Positions 49,488 to 62,124 of a stretch of DNA of 64,000 nucleotides are shown in pieces. The translations under genes and the position numbers were made by a program. The stretch lies in contig OZ059898.1 in the NCBI GenBank assembly GCA_964057225.1, forward strand, positions 2,666,001 through 2,730,000, written 5' to 3'. The notes under the pieces are model-generated. The model did no database searches, was not told where the DNA came from, and saw only the letters and a program-made list of their open reading frames with translations. Each line of letters opens with the position of its first letter. The first letter of the stretch is position 1. Source of the stretch: Auanema rhodensis (lineage: Eukaryota > Nematoda > Chromadorea > Rhabditida > Rhabditidae).

Positions 49488-52400
49488 ATCGTCTTTGCCT
49501 TGGAAAATGGAATCTAAAAACATCTACTTTTTGCTAAATTATTTTGAAATTTTTCGAAAAAATTTTTGTCAAAATGTTTTTGGAAGCAATGTTGAGTGTA
49601 CATGGAAACTCAACATACACTAATGCATCATTTTTCAAACGATCATAACTAATTTTTGTATTAAGCTTTTCTCAATGTAGTATAGTGCATACGATGCGGA
49701 TTTTTAAGCTGCGTCGATCTGTGTTATCAGATTTGCGCTAGCTTAAAAATGCACCGAGATATCAACTGATATAAGTTCACACTTATATCCTCGATTTTCA
49801 CCCTGAAGAATTAACTTTTTCGTTGAATAACATTGTCTATCGTCTTTGCCTTGAAAAATGGAATCTAAAAACATCTACTTTTTGCTAAATTATTCTGAAA
49901 TTTTTCGAAAAAATTTTTGTCAAAATGTTTTTGGAAGCAATGTTGAGTGTACATGGAAACTCAACATACACTAATGCATCATTTTTCAAACAATCATAAC
50001 TAATTTTTGTATTAAGCTTTTCTCGATGTAGTATAGTGCATTCGTTGCGGATTTTTAAGCTGCGTCGATCTGTGTTATCAGATTTGCGCTAGCTTAAAAA
50101 TGCACCGAGATATCAACTGATATAAGTTCACACTTATATCCTCGATTTTCACCCTGAAGAATTAACTTTTTCGTTGAATAACATTGTCTATCGTCTTTGC
50201 CTTGAAAAATGGAATCTAAAAACATCTACTTTTTGGTAAATTATTTTGAAATTTTTCGAAAAAATTTTTGTCAAAATGTTTTTGGAAGCAATGTTGAGTG
50301 TACATGGAAACTCAACATACACTAATGCATCATTTTTCAAACGATCATAACTAATTTTTGTATTAAGCTTTTCTCAATGTAGTATAGTGCATACGATGCG
50401 GATTTTTAAGCTGCGTCGATCTGTGTTATCAGATTTGCGCTAGCTTAAAAATGCACCGAGATATCAACTGATATAAGTTCACACTTATATTCTCGATTTT
50501 CATCCTGAAGAATTAATTTTTTCGTTGAATAACATTGTCCATCGTCTTTGCCTTGAAAAATGGAATCTAAAAACATCTACTTTTTGCTAAATTATTTTGA
50601 AATTTTTCGAAAAAATTTTTGTCAAAATGTTTTTGGAAGCAATGTTGAGTGTACATGGAAACTCAACATACACTAATGCATCATTTTTCAAACGATCATA
50701 ACTAATTTTTGTATTAAGCTTTTCTCAATGTAGTATAGTGCATACGATGCGGATTTTTAAGCTGCGTCGATCTGTGTTATCAGATTTGCGCTAGCTTAAA
50801 AATGCACCGAGATATCAACTGATATAAGTTCACACTTATATCCTCGATTTTCACCCTGAAGAATTAATTTTTTTGTTGAATAACATTGTCCATCGTCTTT
50901 GCCTTGAAAAATGGAATCTAAAAACATCTACTTTTTGCTAAATTATTTTGAAATTTTTCGAAAAAATTTTTGTCAAAATGTTTTTGGAAGCAATGTTGAG
51001 TGTACATGGAAACTCAACATACACTAATGCATCATTTTTCAAACGATCATAACTAATTTTTGTATTAAGCTTTTCTCAATGTAGTATAGTGCATTCGATG
51101 CGGATTTTTAAGCTGCGTCGATCTGTGTTATCAGATTTGCGCTAGCTTAAAAATGCACCGAGATATCAACTGATATAAGTTCACACTTATATCCTCGATT
51201 TTCACCCTGAAGAATTAATTTTTTCGTTGAATAACATTGTCCATCGTCTTTGCCTTGAAAAATGGAATCTTAAAACATCTACTTTTTTCTAAATTATTTT
51301 GAAATTTTTCGAAAAAATTTTTGTCAAAATGTTTTTGGAAGCAATGTTGAGTGTACATGGAAACTCAACATACACTAATGCATCATTTTTCAAACGATCA
51401 TAACTAATTTTTGTATCAAGTGTTTCTCAATGTAATATAGTGCATTCGATGCGGATTTTTAAGCTGCGTCGATCTGTGTTATCAGATTTGCGCTAGCTTA
51501 AAAATGCACCGAGATATCAACTGATATAAGTTCACACTTATATCCTCGATTTTCACCCTGAAGAATTAATTTTTTCGTTGAATAACATTGTCCATCGTCT
51601 TTGCCTTGAAAAATGGAATCTAAAAACATCTACTTTTTGCTAAATTATTTTGAAATTTTTCGAAACAATTTTTGTCAAAATGTTTTTGGAAGCAATGTTG
51701 AGTGTACATGGAAACTCAACATACACTAATGCATCATTTTTCAAACGGTCATAACTAATTTTTGTATCAAGCGTTTCTTAATGTAGTATAGTGCATTCGA
51801 TCCGGATTTTTAAGCTGCGTCGATCTGTGTTATCAGATTTGCGCTAGCTTAAAAATGCACCAAGATATCAACTGATATAAGTTCACACTTATATCCTCGA
51901 TTTTCACCCTGAAGAATTAATTTTTTTGTTGAATAACATTGTCCATCGTCTTTGCCTTGAAAAATGGAATCTAAAAACATCTACTTTTTGCTAAATTATT
52001 TTGAAATTTTTCGAAAAAATTTTTGTCAAAATGTTTTTGGAAGCAATGTTGAGTGTACATGGAAACTCAACATACACTAATGCATCATTTTTCAAACGAT
52101 CATAACTAATTTTTGTATTAAGCTTTTCTCAATGTAGTATAGTGCATACGATGCGGATTTTTAAGCTGCGTCGATCTGTGTTATCAGATTTGCGCTAGCT
52201 TAAAAATGCACCGAGATATCAACTGATATAAGTTCACACTTATATCCTCGATTTTCACCCTGAAGAATTAACTTTTTCGTTGAATAACATTGTCTATCGT
52301 CTTTGCCTTGAAAAATGGAATCTAAAAACATCTACTTTTTGCTAAATTATTCTGAAATTTTTCGAAAAAATTTTTGTCAAAATGTTTTTGGAAGCAATGT

Positions 52401-52646
52401 TGAGTGTACATGGAAACTCAACATACACTAATGCATCATTTTTCAAACGGTCATAACTAATTTTTGTATCAAGCGTTTCTTAATGTAGTATAGTGCATTC
52501 GATCCGGATTTTTAAGCTGCGTCGATCTGTGTTATCAGATTTGCGCTAGCTTAAAAATGCACCGAGATATCAACTGATATAAGTTCACACTTATATCCTC
52601 GATTTTCACCCTGAAGAATTAATTTTTTTGTTGAATAACATTGTCC
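49488..52646. repeat. Array segment, monomers 142-150
   Basis: The order is a g-like unit (private 'cttggaaaa', 'ttcaccctg'), e, f/g hybrid (with 'tatattctcg'), g-like, plain 'attaagctttt' unit, h, b (private 'caccaagat'), g-like, and a p57 c/b hybrid. Monomers 142-144 recur as 151-153 and 178-180. Monomers 148-149 and 150-151 are two dimers of a b-ended unit plus a g-like unit. Confidence 0.78.
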
Positions 52647-53699
52647 ATCGTCTTTGCCTTGAAAAATGGAATCTAAAAACATCTACTTTTTGCTAAATTA
52701 TTTTGAAATTTTTCGAAAAAATTTTTGTCAAAATGTTTTTGGAAGCAATGTTGAGTGTACATGGAAACTCAACATACACTAATGCATCATTTTTCAAACG
52801 ATCATAACTAATTTTTGTATTAAGCTTTTCTCAATGTAGTATAGTGCATACGATGCGGATTTTTAAGCTGCGTCGATCTGTGTTATCAGATTTGCGCTAG
52901 CTTAAAAATGCACCGAGATATCAACTGATATAAGTTCACACTTATATCCTCGATTTTCACCCTGAAGAATTAACTTTTTCGTTGAATAACATTGTCTATC
53001 GTCTTTGCCTTGAAAAATGGAATCTAAAAACATCTACTTTTTGCTAAATTATTCTGAAATTTTTCGAAAAAATTTTTGTCAAAATGTTTTTGGAAGCAAT
53101 GTTGAGTGTACATGGAAACTCAACATACACTAATGCATCATTTTTCAAACAATCATAACTAATTTTTGTATTAAGCTTTTCTCGATGTAGTATAGTGCAT
53201 TCGTTGCGGATTTTTAAGCTGCGTCGATCTGTGTTATCAGATTTGCGCTAGCTTAAAAATGCACCGAGATATCAACTGATATAAGTTCACACTTATATCC
53301 TCGATTTTCACCCTGAAGAATTAACTTTTTCGTTGAATAACATTGTCTATCGTCTTTGCCTTGAAAAATGGAATCTAAAAACATCTACTTTTTGGTAAAT
53401 TATTTTGAAATTTTTCGAAAAAATTTTTGTCAAAATGTTTTTGGAAGCAATGTTGAGTGTACATGGAAACTCAACATACACTAATGCATCATTTTTCAAA
53501 CGATCATAACTAATTTTTGTATTAAGCTTTTCTCAATGTAGTATAGTGCATACGATGCGGATTTTTAAGCTGCGTCGATCTGTGTTATCAGATTTGCGCT
53601 AGCTTAAAAATGCACCGAGATATCAACTGATATAAGTTCACACTTATATCCTCGATTTTCATCCTGAAGAATTAATTTTTTCGTTGAATAACATTGTCC
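52647..53699. repeat. g-e-f trimer, second of three dispersed copies
   Basis: Monomers 151-153 are a g-like unit with 'ttcaccctg' and a 'gaattaact/gtctatc' end; e with p187 g and p207 t; and f with p204 a and p314 t. The same trimer is at 49488-50540 and 62125-63177. In the first copy monomers 142 and 144 each have private changes not seen here. Confidence 0.8.
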
Positions 53700-56600
53700 A
53701 TCGTCTTTGCCTTGAAAAATGGAATCTAAAAACATCTACTTTTTGCTAAATTATTTTGAAATTTTTCGAAAAAATTTTTGTCAAAATGTTTTTGGAAGCA
53801 ATGTTGAGTGTACATGGAAACTCAACATACACTAATGCATCATTTTTCAAACGATCATAACTAATTTTTGTATTAAGCTTTTCTCAATGTAGTATAGTGC
53901 ATACGATGCGGATTTTTAAGCTGCGTCGATCTGTGTTATCAGATTTGCGCTAGCTTAAAAATGCACCGAGATATCAACTGATATAAGTTCACACTTATAT
54001 CCTCGATTTTCACCCTGAAGAATTAACTTTTTCGTTGAATAACATTGTCTATCGTCTTTGCCTTGAAAAATGGAATCTAAAAACATCTACTTTTTGCTAA
54101 ATTATTCTGAAATTTTTCGAAAAAATTTTTGTCAAAATGTTTTTGGAAGCAATGTTGAGTGTACATGGAAACTCAACATACACTAATGCATCATTTTTCA
54201 AACAATCATAACTAATTTTTGTATTAAGCTTTTCTCAATGTAGTATAGTGCATTCGTTGCGGATTTTTAAGCTGCGTCGATCTGTGTTATCAGATTTGCG
54301 CTAGCTTAAAAATGCACCGAGATATCAACTGATATAAGTTCACACTTATATCCTCGATTTTCACCCTGAAGAATTAACTTTTTCGTTGAATAACATTGTC
54401 TATCGTCTTTGCCTTGAAAAATGGAATCTAAAAACATCTACTTTTTGGTAAATTATTTTGAAATTTTTCGAAAAAATTTTTGTCAAAATGTTTTTGGAAG
54501 CAATGTTGAGTGTACATGGAAACTCAACATACACTAATGCATCATTTTTCAAACGATCATAACTAATTTTTGTATTAAGCGTTTCTCAATGTAGTATAGT
54601 GCATTCGATGCGGATTTTTAAGCTGCGTCGATCTCTGTTATCAGATTTGCGCTAGCTTAAAAATGCACCGAGATATCAACTGATATAAGTTCACACTTAT
54701 ATCCTCGATTTTCACCCTGAAGAATTAATTTTTTCGTTGAATAACATTGTCCATCGTCTTTGCCTTGAAAAATGGAATCTTAAAACATCTACTTTTTTCT
54801 AAATTATTTTGAAATTTTTCGAAAAAATTTTTGTCAAAATGTTTTTGGAAGCAATGTTGAGTGTACATGGAAACTCAACATACACTAATGCATCATTTTT
54901 CAAACGATCATAACTAATTTTTGTATTAAGCTTTTCTCAATGTAGTATAGTGCATACGATGCGGATTTTTAAGCTGCGTCGATCTGTGTTATCAGATTTG
55001 CGCTAGCTTAAAAATGCACCGAGATATCAACTGATATAAGTTCACACTTATATCCTCGATTTTCATCCTGAAGAATTAATTTTTTCGTTGAATAACATTG
55101 TCCATCGTCTTTGCCTTGAAAAATGGAATCTAAAAACATCTACTTTTTGCTAAATTATTTTGAAATTTTTCGAAAAAATTTTTGTCAAAATGTTTTTGGA
55201 AGCAATGTTGAGTGTACATGGAAACTCAACATACACTAATGCATCATTTTTCAAACGATCATAACTAATTTTTGTATTAAGCTTTTCTCAATGTAGTATA
55301 GTGCATACGATGCGGATTTTTAAGCTGCGTCGATCTGTGTTATCAGATTTGCGCTAGCTTAAAAATGCACCGAGATATCAACTGATATAAGTTCACACTT
55401 ATATCCTCGATTTTCACCCTGAAGAATTAACTTTTTCGTTGAATAACATTGTCTATCGTCTTTGCCTTGAAAAATGGAATCTAAAAACATCTACTTTTTG
55501 CTAAATTATTCTGAAATTTTTCGAAAAAATTTTTGTCAAAATGTTTTTGGAAGCAATGTTGAGTGTACATGGAAACTCAACATACACTAATGCATCATTT
55601 TTCAAACAATCATAACTAATTTTTGTATTAAGCTTTTCTCAATGTAGTATAGTGCATTCGTTGCGGATTTTTAAGCTGCGTCGATCTGTGTTATCAGATT
55701 TGCGCTAGCTTAAAAATGCACCGAGATATCAACTGATATAAGTTCACACTTATATCCTCGATTTTCACCCTGAAGAATTAACTTTTTCGTTGAATAACAT
55801 TGTCTATCGTCTTTGCCTTGAAAAATGGAATCTAAAAACATCTACTTTTTGGTAAATTATTTTGAAATTTTTCGAAAAAATTTTTGTCAAAATGTTTTTG
55901 GAAGCAATGTTGAGTGTACATGGAAACTCAACATACACTAATGCATCATTTTTCAAACGATCATAACTAATTTTTGTATTAAGCGTTTCTCAATGTAGTA
56001 TAGTGCATTCGATGCGGATTTTTAAGCTGCGTCGATCTCTGTTATCAGATTTGCGCTAGCTTAAAAATGCACCGAGATATCAACTGATATAAGTTCACAC
56101 TTATATCCTCGATTTTCACCCTGAAGAATTAATTTTTTCGTTGAATAACATTGTCCATCGTCTTTGCCTTGAAAAATGGAATCTTAAAACATCTACTTTT
56201 TTCTAAATTATTTTGAAATTTTTCGAAAAAATTTTTGTCAAAATGTTTTTGGAAGCAATGTTGAGTGTACATGGAAACTCAACATACACTAATGCATCAT
56301 TTTTCAAACGATCATAACTAATTTTTGTATTAAGCTTTTCTCAATGTAGTATAGTGCATACGATGCGGATTTTTAAGCTGCGTCGATCTGTGTTATCAGA
56401 TTTGCGCTAGCTTAAAAATGCACCGAGATATCAACTGATATAAGTTCACACTTATATCCTCGATTTTCATCCTGAAGAATTAATTTTTTCGTTGAATAAC
56501 ATTGTCCATCGTCTTTGCCTTGAAAAATGGAATCTAAAAACATCTACTTTTTGCTAAATTATTTTGAAATTTTTCGAAAAAATTTTTGTCAAAATGTTTT

Positions 56601-58964
56601 TGGAAGCAATGTTGAGTGTACATGGAAACTCAACATACACTAATGCATCATTTTTCAAACGATCATAACTAATTTTTGTATTAAGCTTTTCTCAATGTAG
56701 TATAGTGCATACGATGCGGATTTTTAAGCTGCGTCGATCTGTGTTATCAGATTTGCGCTAGCTTAAAAATGCACCGAGATATCAACTGATATAAGTTCAC
56801 ACTTATATCCTCGATTTTCACCCTGAAGAATTAACTTTTTCGTTGAATAACATTGTCTATCGTCTTTGCCTTGAAAAATGGAATCTAAAAACATCTACTT
56901 TTTGGTAAATTATTTTGAAATTTTTCGAAAAAATTTTTGTCAAAATGTTTTTGGAAGCAATGTTGAGTGTACATGGAAACTCAACATACACTAATGCATC
57001 ATTTTTCAAACGATCATAACTAATTTTTGTATTAAGCTTTTCTCAATGTAGTATAGTGCATACGATGCGGATTTTTAAGCTGCGTCGATCTGTGTTATCA
57101 GATTTGCGCTAGCTTAAAAATGCACCGAGATATCAACTGATATAAGTTCACACTTATATCCTCGATTTTCATCCTGAAGAATTAATTTTTTCGTTGAATA
57201 ACATTGTCCATCGTCTTTGCCTTGAAAAATGGAATCTAAAAACATCTACTTTTTGCTAAATTATTTTGAAATTTTTCGAAAAAATTTTTGTCAAAATGTT
57301 TTTGGAAGCAATGTTGAGTGTACATGGAAACTCAACATACACTAATGCATCATTTTTCAAACGATCATAACTTATTTTTGTATTAAGCTTTTCTCAATGT
57401 AGTATAGTGCATACGATGCGGATTTTTAAGCTGCGTCGATCTGTGTTATCAGATTTGCGCTAGCTTAAAAATGCACCGAGATATCAACTGATATAAGTTC
57501 ACACTTATATCCTCGATTTTCACCCTGAAGAATTAACTTTTTCGTTGAATAACATTGTCTATCGTCTTTGCCTTGAAAAATGGAATCTAAAAACATCTAC
57601 TTTTTGCTAAATTATTCTGAAATTTTTCGAAAAAATTTTTGTCAAAATGTTTTTGGAAGCAATGTTGAGTGTACATGGAAACTCAACATACACTAATGCA
57701 TCATTTTTCAAACAATCATAACTAATTTTTGTATTAAGCTTTTCTCAATGTAGTATAGTGCATTCGTTGCGGATTTTTAAGCTGCGTCGATCTGTGTTAT
57801 CAGATTTGCGCTAGCTTAAAAATGCACCGAGATATCAACTGATATAAGTTCACACTTATATCCTCGATTTTCACCCTGAAGAATTAACTTTTTCGTTGAA
57901 TAACATTGTCTATCGTCTTTGCCTTGAAAAATGGAATCTAAAAACATCTACTTTTTGGTAAATTATTTTGAAATTTTTCGAAAAAATTTTTGTCAAAATG
58001 TTTTTGGAAGCAATGTTGAGTGTACATGGAAACTCAACATACACTAATGCATCATTTTTCAAACGATCATAACTAATTTTTGTATTAAGCGTTTCTCAAT
58101 GTAGTATAGTGCATTCGATGCGGATTTTTAAGCTGCGTCGATCTCTGTTATCAGATTTGCGCTAGCTTAAAAATGCACCGAGATATCAACTGATATAAGT
58201 TCACACTTATATCCTCGATTTTCACCCTGAAGAATTAATTTTTTCGTTGAATAACATTGTCCATCGTCTTTGCCTTGAAAAATGGAATCTTAAAACATCT
58301 ACTTTTTTCTAAATTATTTTGAAATTTTTCGAAAAAATTTTTGTCAAAATGTTTTTGGAAGCAATGTTGAGTGTACATGGAAACTCAACATACACTAATG
58401 CATCATTTTTCAAACGATCATAACTAATTTTTGTATTAAGCTTTTCTCAATGTAGTATAGTGCATACGATGCGGATTTTTAAGCTGCGTCGATCTGTGTT
58501 ATCAGATTTGCGCTAGCTTAAAAATGCACCGAGATATCAACTGATATAAGTTCACACTTATATCCTCGATTTTCATCCTGAAGAATTAATTTTTTCGTTG
58601 AATAACATTGTCCATCGTCTTTGCCTTGAAAAATGGAATCTAAAAACATCTACTTTTTGCTAAATTATTTAGAAATTTTTCGAAAAAATTTTTGTCAAAA
58701 TGTTTTTGGAAGCAATGTTGAGTGTACATGGAAACTCAACATACACTAATGCATCATTTTTCAAACGATCATAACTAATTTTTGTATTAAGCTTTTCTCA
58801 ATGTAGTATAGTGCATACGATGCGGATTTTTAAGCTGCGTCGATCTGTGTTATCAGATTTGCGCTAGCTTAAAAATGCACCGAGATATCAACTGATATAA
58901 GTTCACACTTATATCCTCGATTTTCACCCTGAAGAATTAACTTTTTCGTTGAATAACATTGTCT
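53700..58964. repeat. Tetramer HOR (1404 bp), about 3.75 copies
   Basis: The tetramer is: g-like with 'ttcaccctg' and 'gtctatc'; e-like (p57 c, p154 a, p207 t, p187 a); f with 'attaagcg' and 'gatctctg'; and h-start with p204 a and p314 t. Complete copies start at 53700, 55104 and 57210. Between the second and third lies a two-unit remnant (56508-57209), where a g-like unit is followed directly by an f-start/g-end unit. Monomer 168 (58614) starts a further copy. Private changes: 'aacttattttt' in 164 and 'attatttaga' in 168. Confidence 0.86.
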
Positions 58965-61900
58965 ATCGTCTTTGCCTTGAAAAATGGAATCTAAAAACAT
59001 CTACTTTTTGCTAAATTATTCTGAAATTTTTCGAAAAAATTTTTGTCAAAATGTTTTTGGAAGCAATGTTGAGTGTACATGGAAACTCAACATACACTAA
59101 TGCATCATTTTTCAAACGGTCATAACTAATTTTTGTATCAAGCGTTTCTTAATGTAGTATAGTGCATTCGATCCGGATTTTTAAGCTGCGTCGATCTGTG
59201 TTATCAGATTTGCGCTAGCTTAAAAATGCACCGAGATATCAACTGATATAAGTTCACACTTATATCCTCGATTTTCACCCTGAAGAATTAATTTTTTTGT
59301 TGAATAACATTGTCCATCGTCTTTGCCTTGAAAAATGGAATCTAAAAACATCTACTTTTTGCTAAATTATTTTGAAATTTTTCGAAAAAATTTTTGTCAA
59401 AATGTTTTTGGAAGCAATGTTGAGTGTACATGGAAACTCAACATACACTAATGCATCATTTTTCAAACGATCATAACTAATTTTTGTATTAAGCGTTTCT
59501 CAATGTAGTATAGTGCATTCGATGCGGATTTTTAAGCTGCGTCGATCTGTGTTATCAGATTTGCGCTAGCTTAAAAATGCACCGAGATATCAACTGATAT
59601 AAGTTCACACTTATATCCTCGATTTTCATCCTGAAGAATTAATTTTTTCGTTGAATAACATTGTCCATCGTCTTTGCCTTGAAAAATGGAATCTAAAAAC
59701 ATCTACTTTTTGCTAAATTATTTTGAAATTTTTCGAAAAAATTTTTGTCAAAATGTTTTTGGAAGCAATGTTGAGTGTACATGGAAACTCAACATACACT
59801 AATGCATCATTTTTCAAACGATCATAACTAATTTTTGTATTAAGCTTTTCTCAATGTAGTATAGTGCATACGATGCGGATTTTTAAGCTGCGTCGATCTG
59901 TGTTATCAGATTTGCGCTAGCTTAAAAATGCACCGAGATATCAACTGATATAAGTTCACACTTATATCCTCGATTTTCACCCTGAAGAATTAACTTTTTC
60001 GTTGAATAACATTGTCTATCGTCTTTGCCTTGAAAAATGGAATCTAAAAACATCTACTTTTTGCTAAATTATTCTGAAATTTTTCGAAAAAATTTTTGTC
60101 AAAATGTTTTTGGAAGCAATGTTGAGTGTACATGGAAACTCAACATACACTAATGCATCATTTTTCAAACAATCATAACTAATTTTTGTATTAAGCTTTT
60201 TTCAATGTAGTATAGTGCATTCGTTGCGGATTTTTAAGCTGCGTCGATCTGTGTTATCAGATTTGCGCTAGCTTAAAAATGCACCGAGATATCAACTGAT
60301 ATAAGTTCACACTTATATCCTCGATTTTCACCCTGAAGAATTAACTTTTTCGTTGAATAACATTGTCTATCGTCTTTGCCTTGAAAAATGGAATCTAAAA
60401 ACATCTACTTTTTGGTAAATTATTTTGAAATTTTTCGAAAAAATTTTTGTCAAAATGTTTTTGGAAGCAATGTTGAGTGTACATGGAAACTCAACATACA
60501 CTAATGCATCATTTTTCAAACGATCATAACTAATTTTTGTATTAAGCGTTTCTCAATGTAGTATAGTGCATTCGATGCGGATTTTTAAGCTGCGTCGATC
60601 TCTGTTATCAGATTTGCGCTAGCTTAAAAATGCACCGAGATATCAACTGATATAAGTTCACACTTATATCCTCGATTTTCACCCTGAAGAATTAACTTTT
60701 TCGTTGAATAACATTGTCTATCGTCTTTGCCTTGAAAAATGGAATCTAAAAACATCTACTTTTTGGTAAATTATTTTGAAATTTTTCGAAAAAATTTTTG
60801 TCAAAATGTTTTTGGAAGCAATGTTGAGTGTACATGGAAACTCAACATACACTAATGCATCATTTTTCAAACGATCATAACTAATTTTTGTAATAAGCGT
60901 TTCTCAATGTAGTATAGTGCATTCGATGCGGATTTTTAAGCTGCGTCGATCTCTGTTATCAGATTTGCGCTAGCTTAAAAATGCACCGAGATATCAACTG
61001 ATATAAGTTCACACTTATATCCTCGATTTTCACCCTGAAGAATTAATTTTTTCGTTGAATAACATTGTCCATCGTCTTTGCCTTGAAAAATGGAATCTTA
61101 AAACATCTACTTTTTTCTAAATTATTTTGAAATTTTTCGAAAAAATTTTTGTCAAAATGTTTTTGGAAGCAATGTTGATTGTACATGGAAACTCAACATA
61201 CACTAATGCATCATTTTTCAAACGATCATAACTAATTTTTGTATCAAGTGTTTCTCAATGTAATATAGTGCATTCGATGCGGATTTTTAAGCTGCGTCGA
61301 TCTGTGTTATCAGATTTGCGCTAGCTTAAAAATGCACCGAGATATCAACTGATATAAGTTCACACTTATATCCTCGATTTTCACCCTGAAGAATTAATTT
61401 TTTCGTTGAATAACATTGTCCATCGTCTTTGCTTTGAAAAATGGAATCTAAAAACATCTACTTTTTGCTAAATTATTTTGAAATTTTTCGAAACAATTTT
61501 TGTCAAAATGTTTTTGGAAGCAATGTTGAGTGTACATGGAAACTCAACATACACTAATGCATCATTTTTCAAACGGTCATAACTAATTTTTGTATCAAGC
61601 GTTTCTTAATGTAGTATAGTGCATTCGATCCGGATTTTTAAGCTGCGTCGATCTGTGTTATCAGATTTGCGCTAGCTTAAAAATGCACCGAGATATCAAC
61701 TGATATAAGTTCACACTTATATCCTCGATTTTCACCCTGAAGAATTAATTTTTTTTGTTGAATAACATTGTCCATCGTCTTTGCCTTGAAAAATGGAATC
61801 TAAAAACATCTACTTTTTGCTAAATTATTTTGAAATTTTTCGAAAAAATTTTTGTCAAAATGTTTTTGGAAGCAATGTTGAGTGTACATGGAAACTCAAC

Positions 61901-62124
61901 ATACACTAATGCATCATTTTTCAAACGGTCATAACTAATTTTTGTATCAAGCGTTTCTTAATGTAGTATAGTGCATTCGATCCGGATTTTTAAGCTGCGT
62001 CGATCTGTGTTATCAGATTTGCGCTAGCTTAAAAATGCACCGAGATATCAACTGATATAAGTTCACACTTATATCCTCGATTTTCACCCTGAAGAATTAA
62101 TTTTTTTGTTGAATAACATTGTCC
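58965..62124. repeat. Array segment, monomers 169-177
   Basis: The order is p57 c/b hybrid (as monomer 150), plain unit with 'ttcatcctg', g-like, e-like, f with 'gatctctg', f with 'aataagcg' and 'gatctctg', h (dyad 1 arm broken, 'gttgattg'), b (private 'gctttgaaa' and an eight-T end, +1 bp near 61747), and a b-like unit with p73 a. Monomers 171-173 are the first three units of the tetramer HOR once more. Confidence 0.77.
61422..61773. repeat. 352-bp type b monomer with extra T (monomer 176)
   Basis: The T-run before 'gttgaataac' has eight Ts (near 61747) where the local standard is seven Ts or six Ts plus c. It is the only insertion found in the window and restores the register by one base. 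It also has the private change 'tttgctttg' near its start. Confidence 0.85.
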
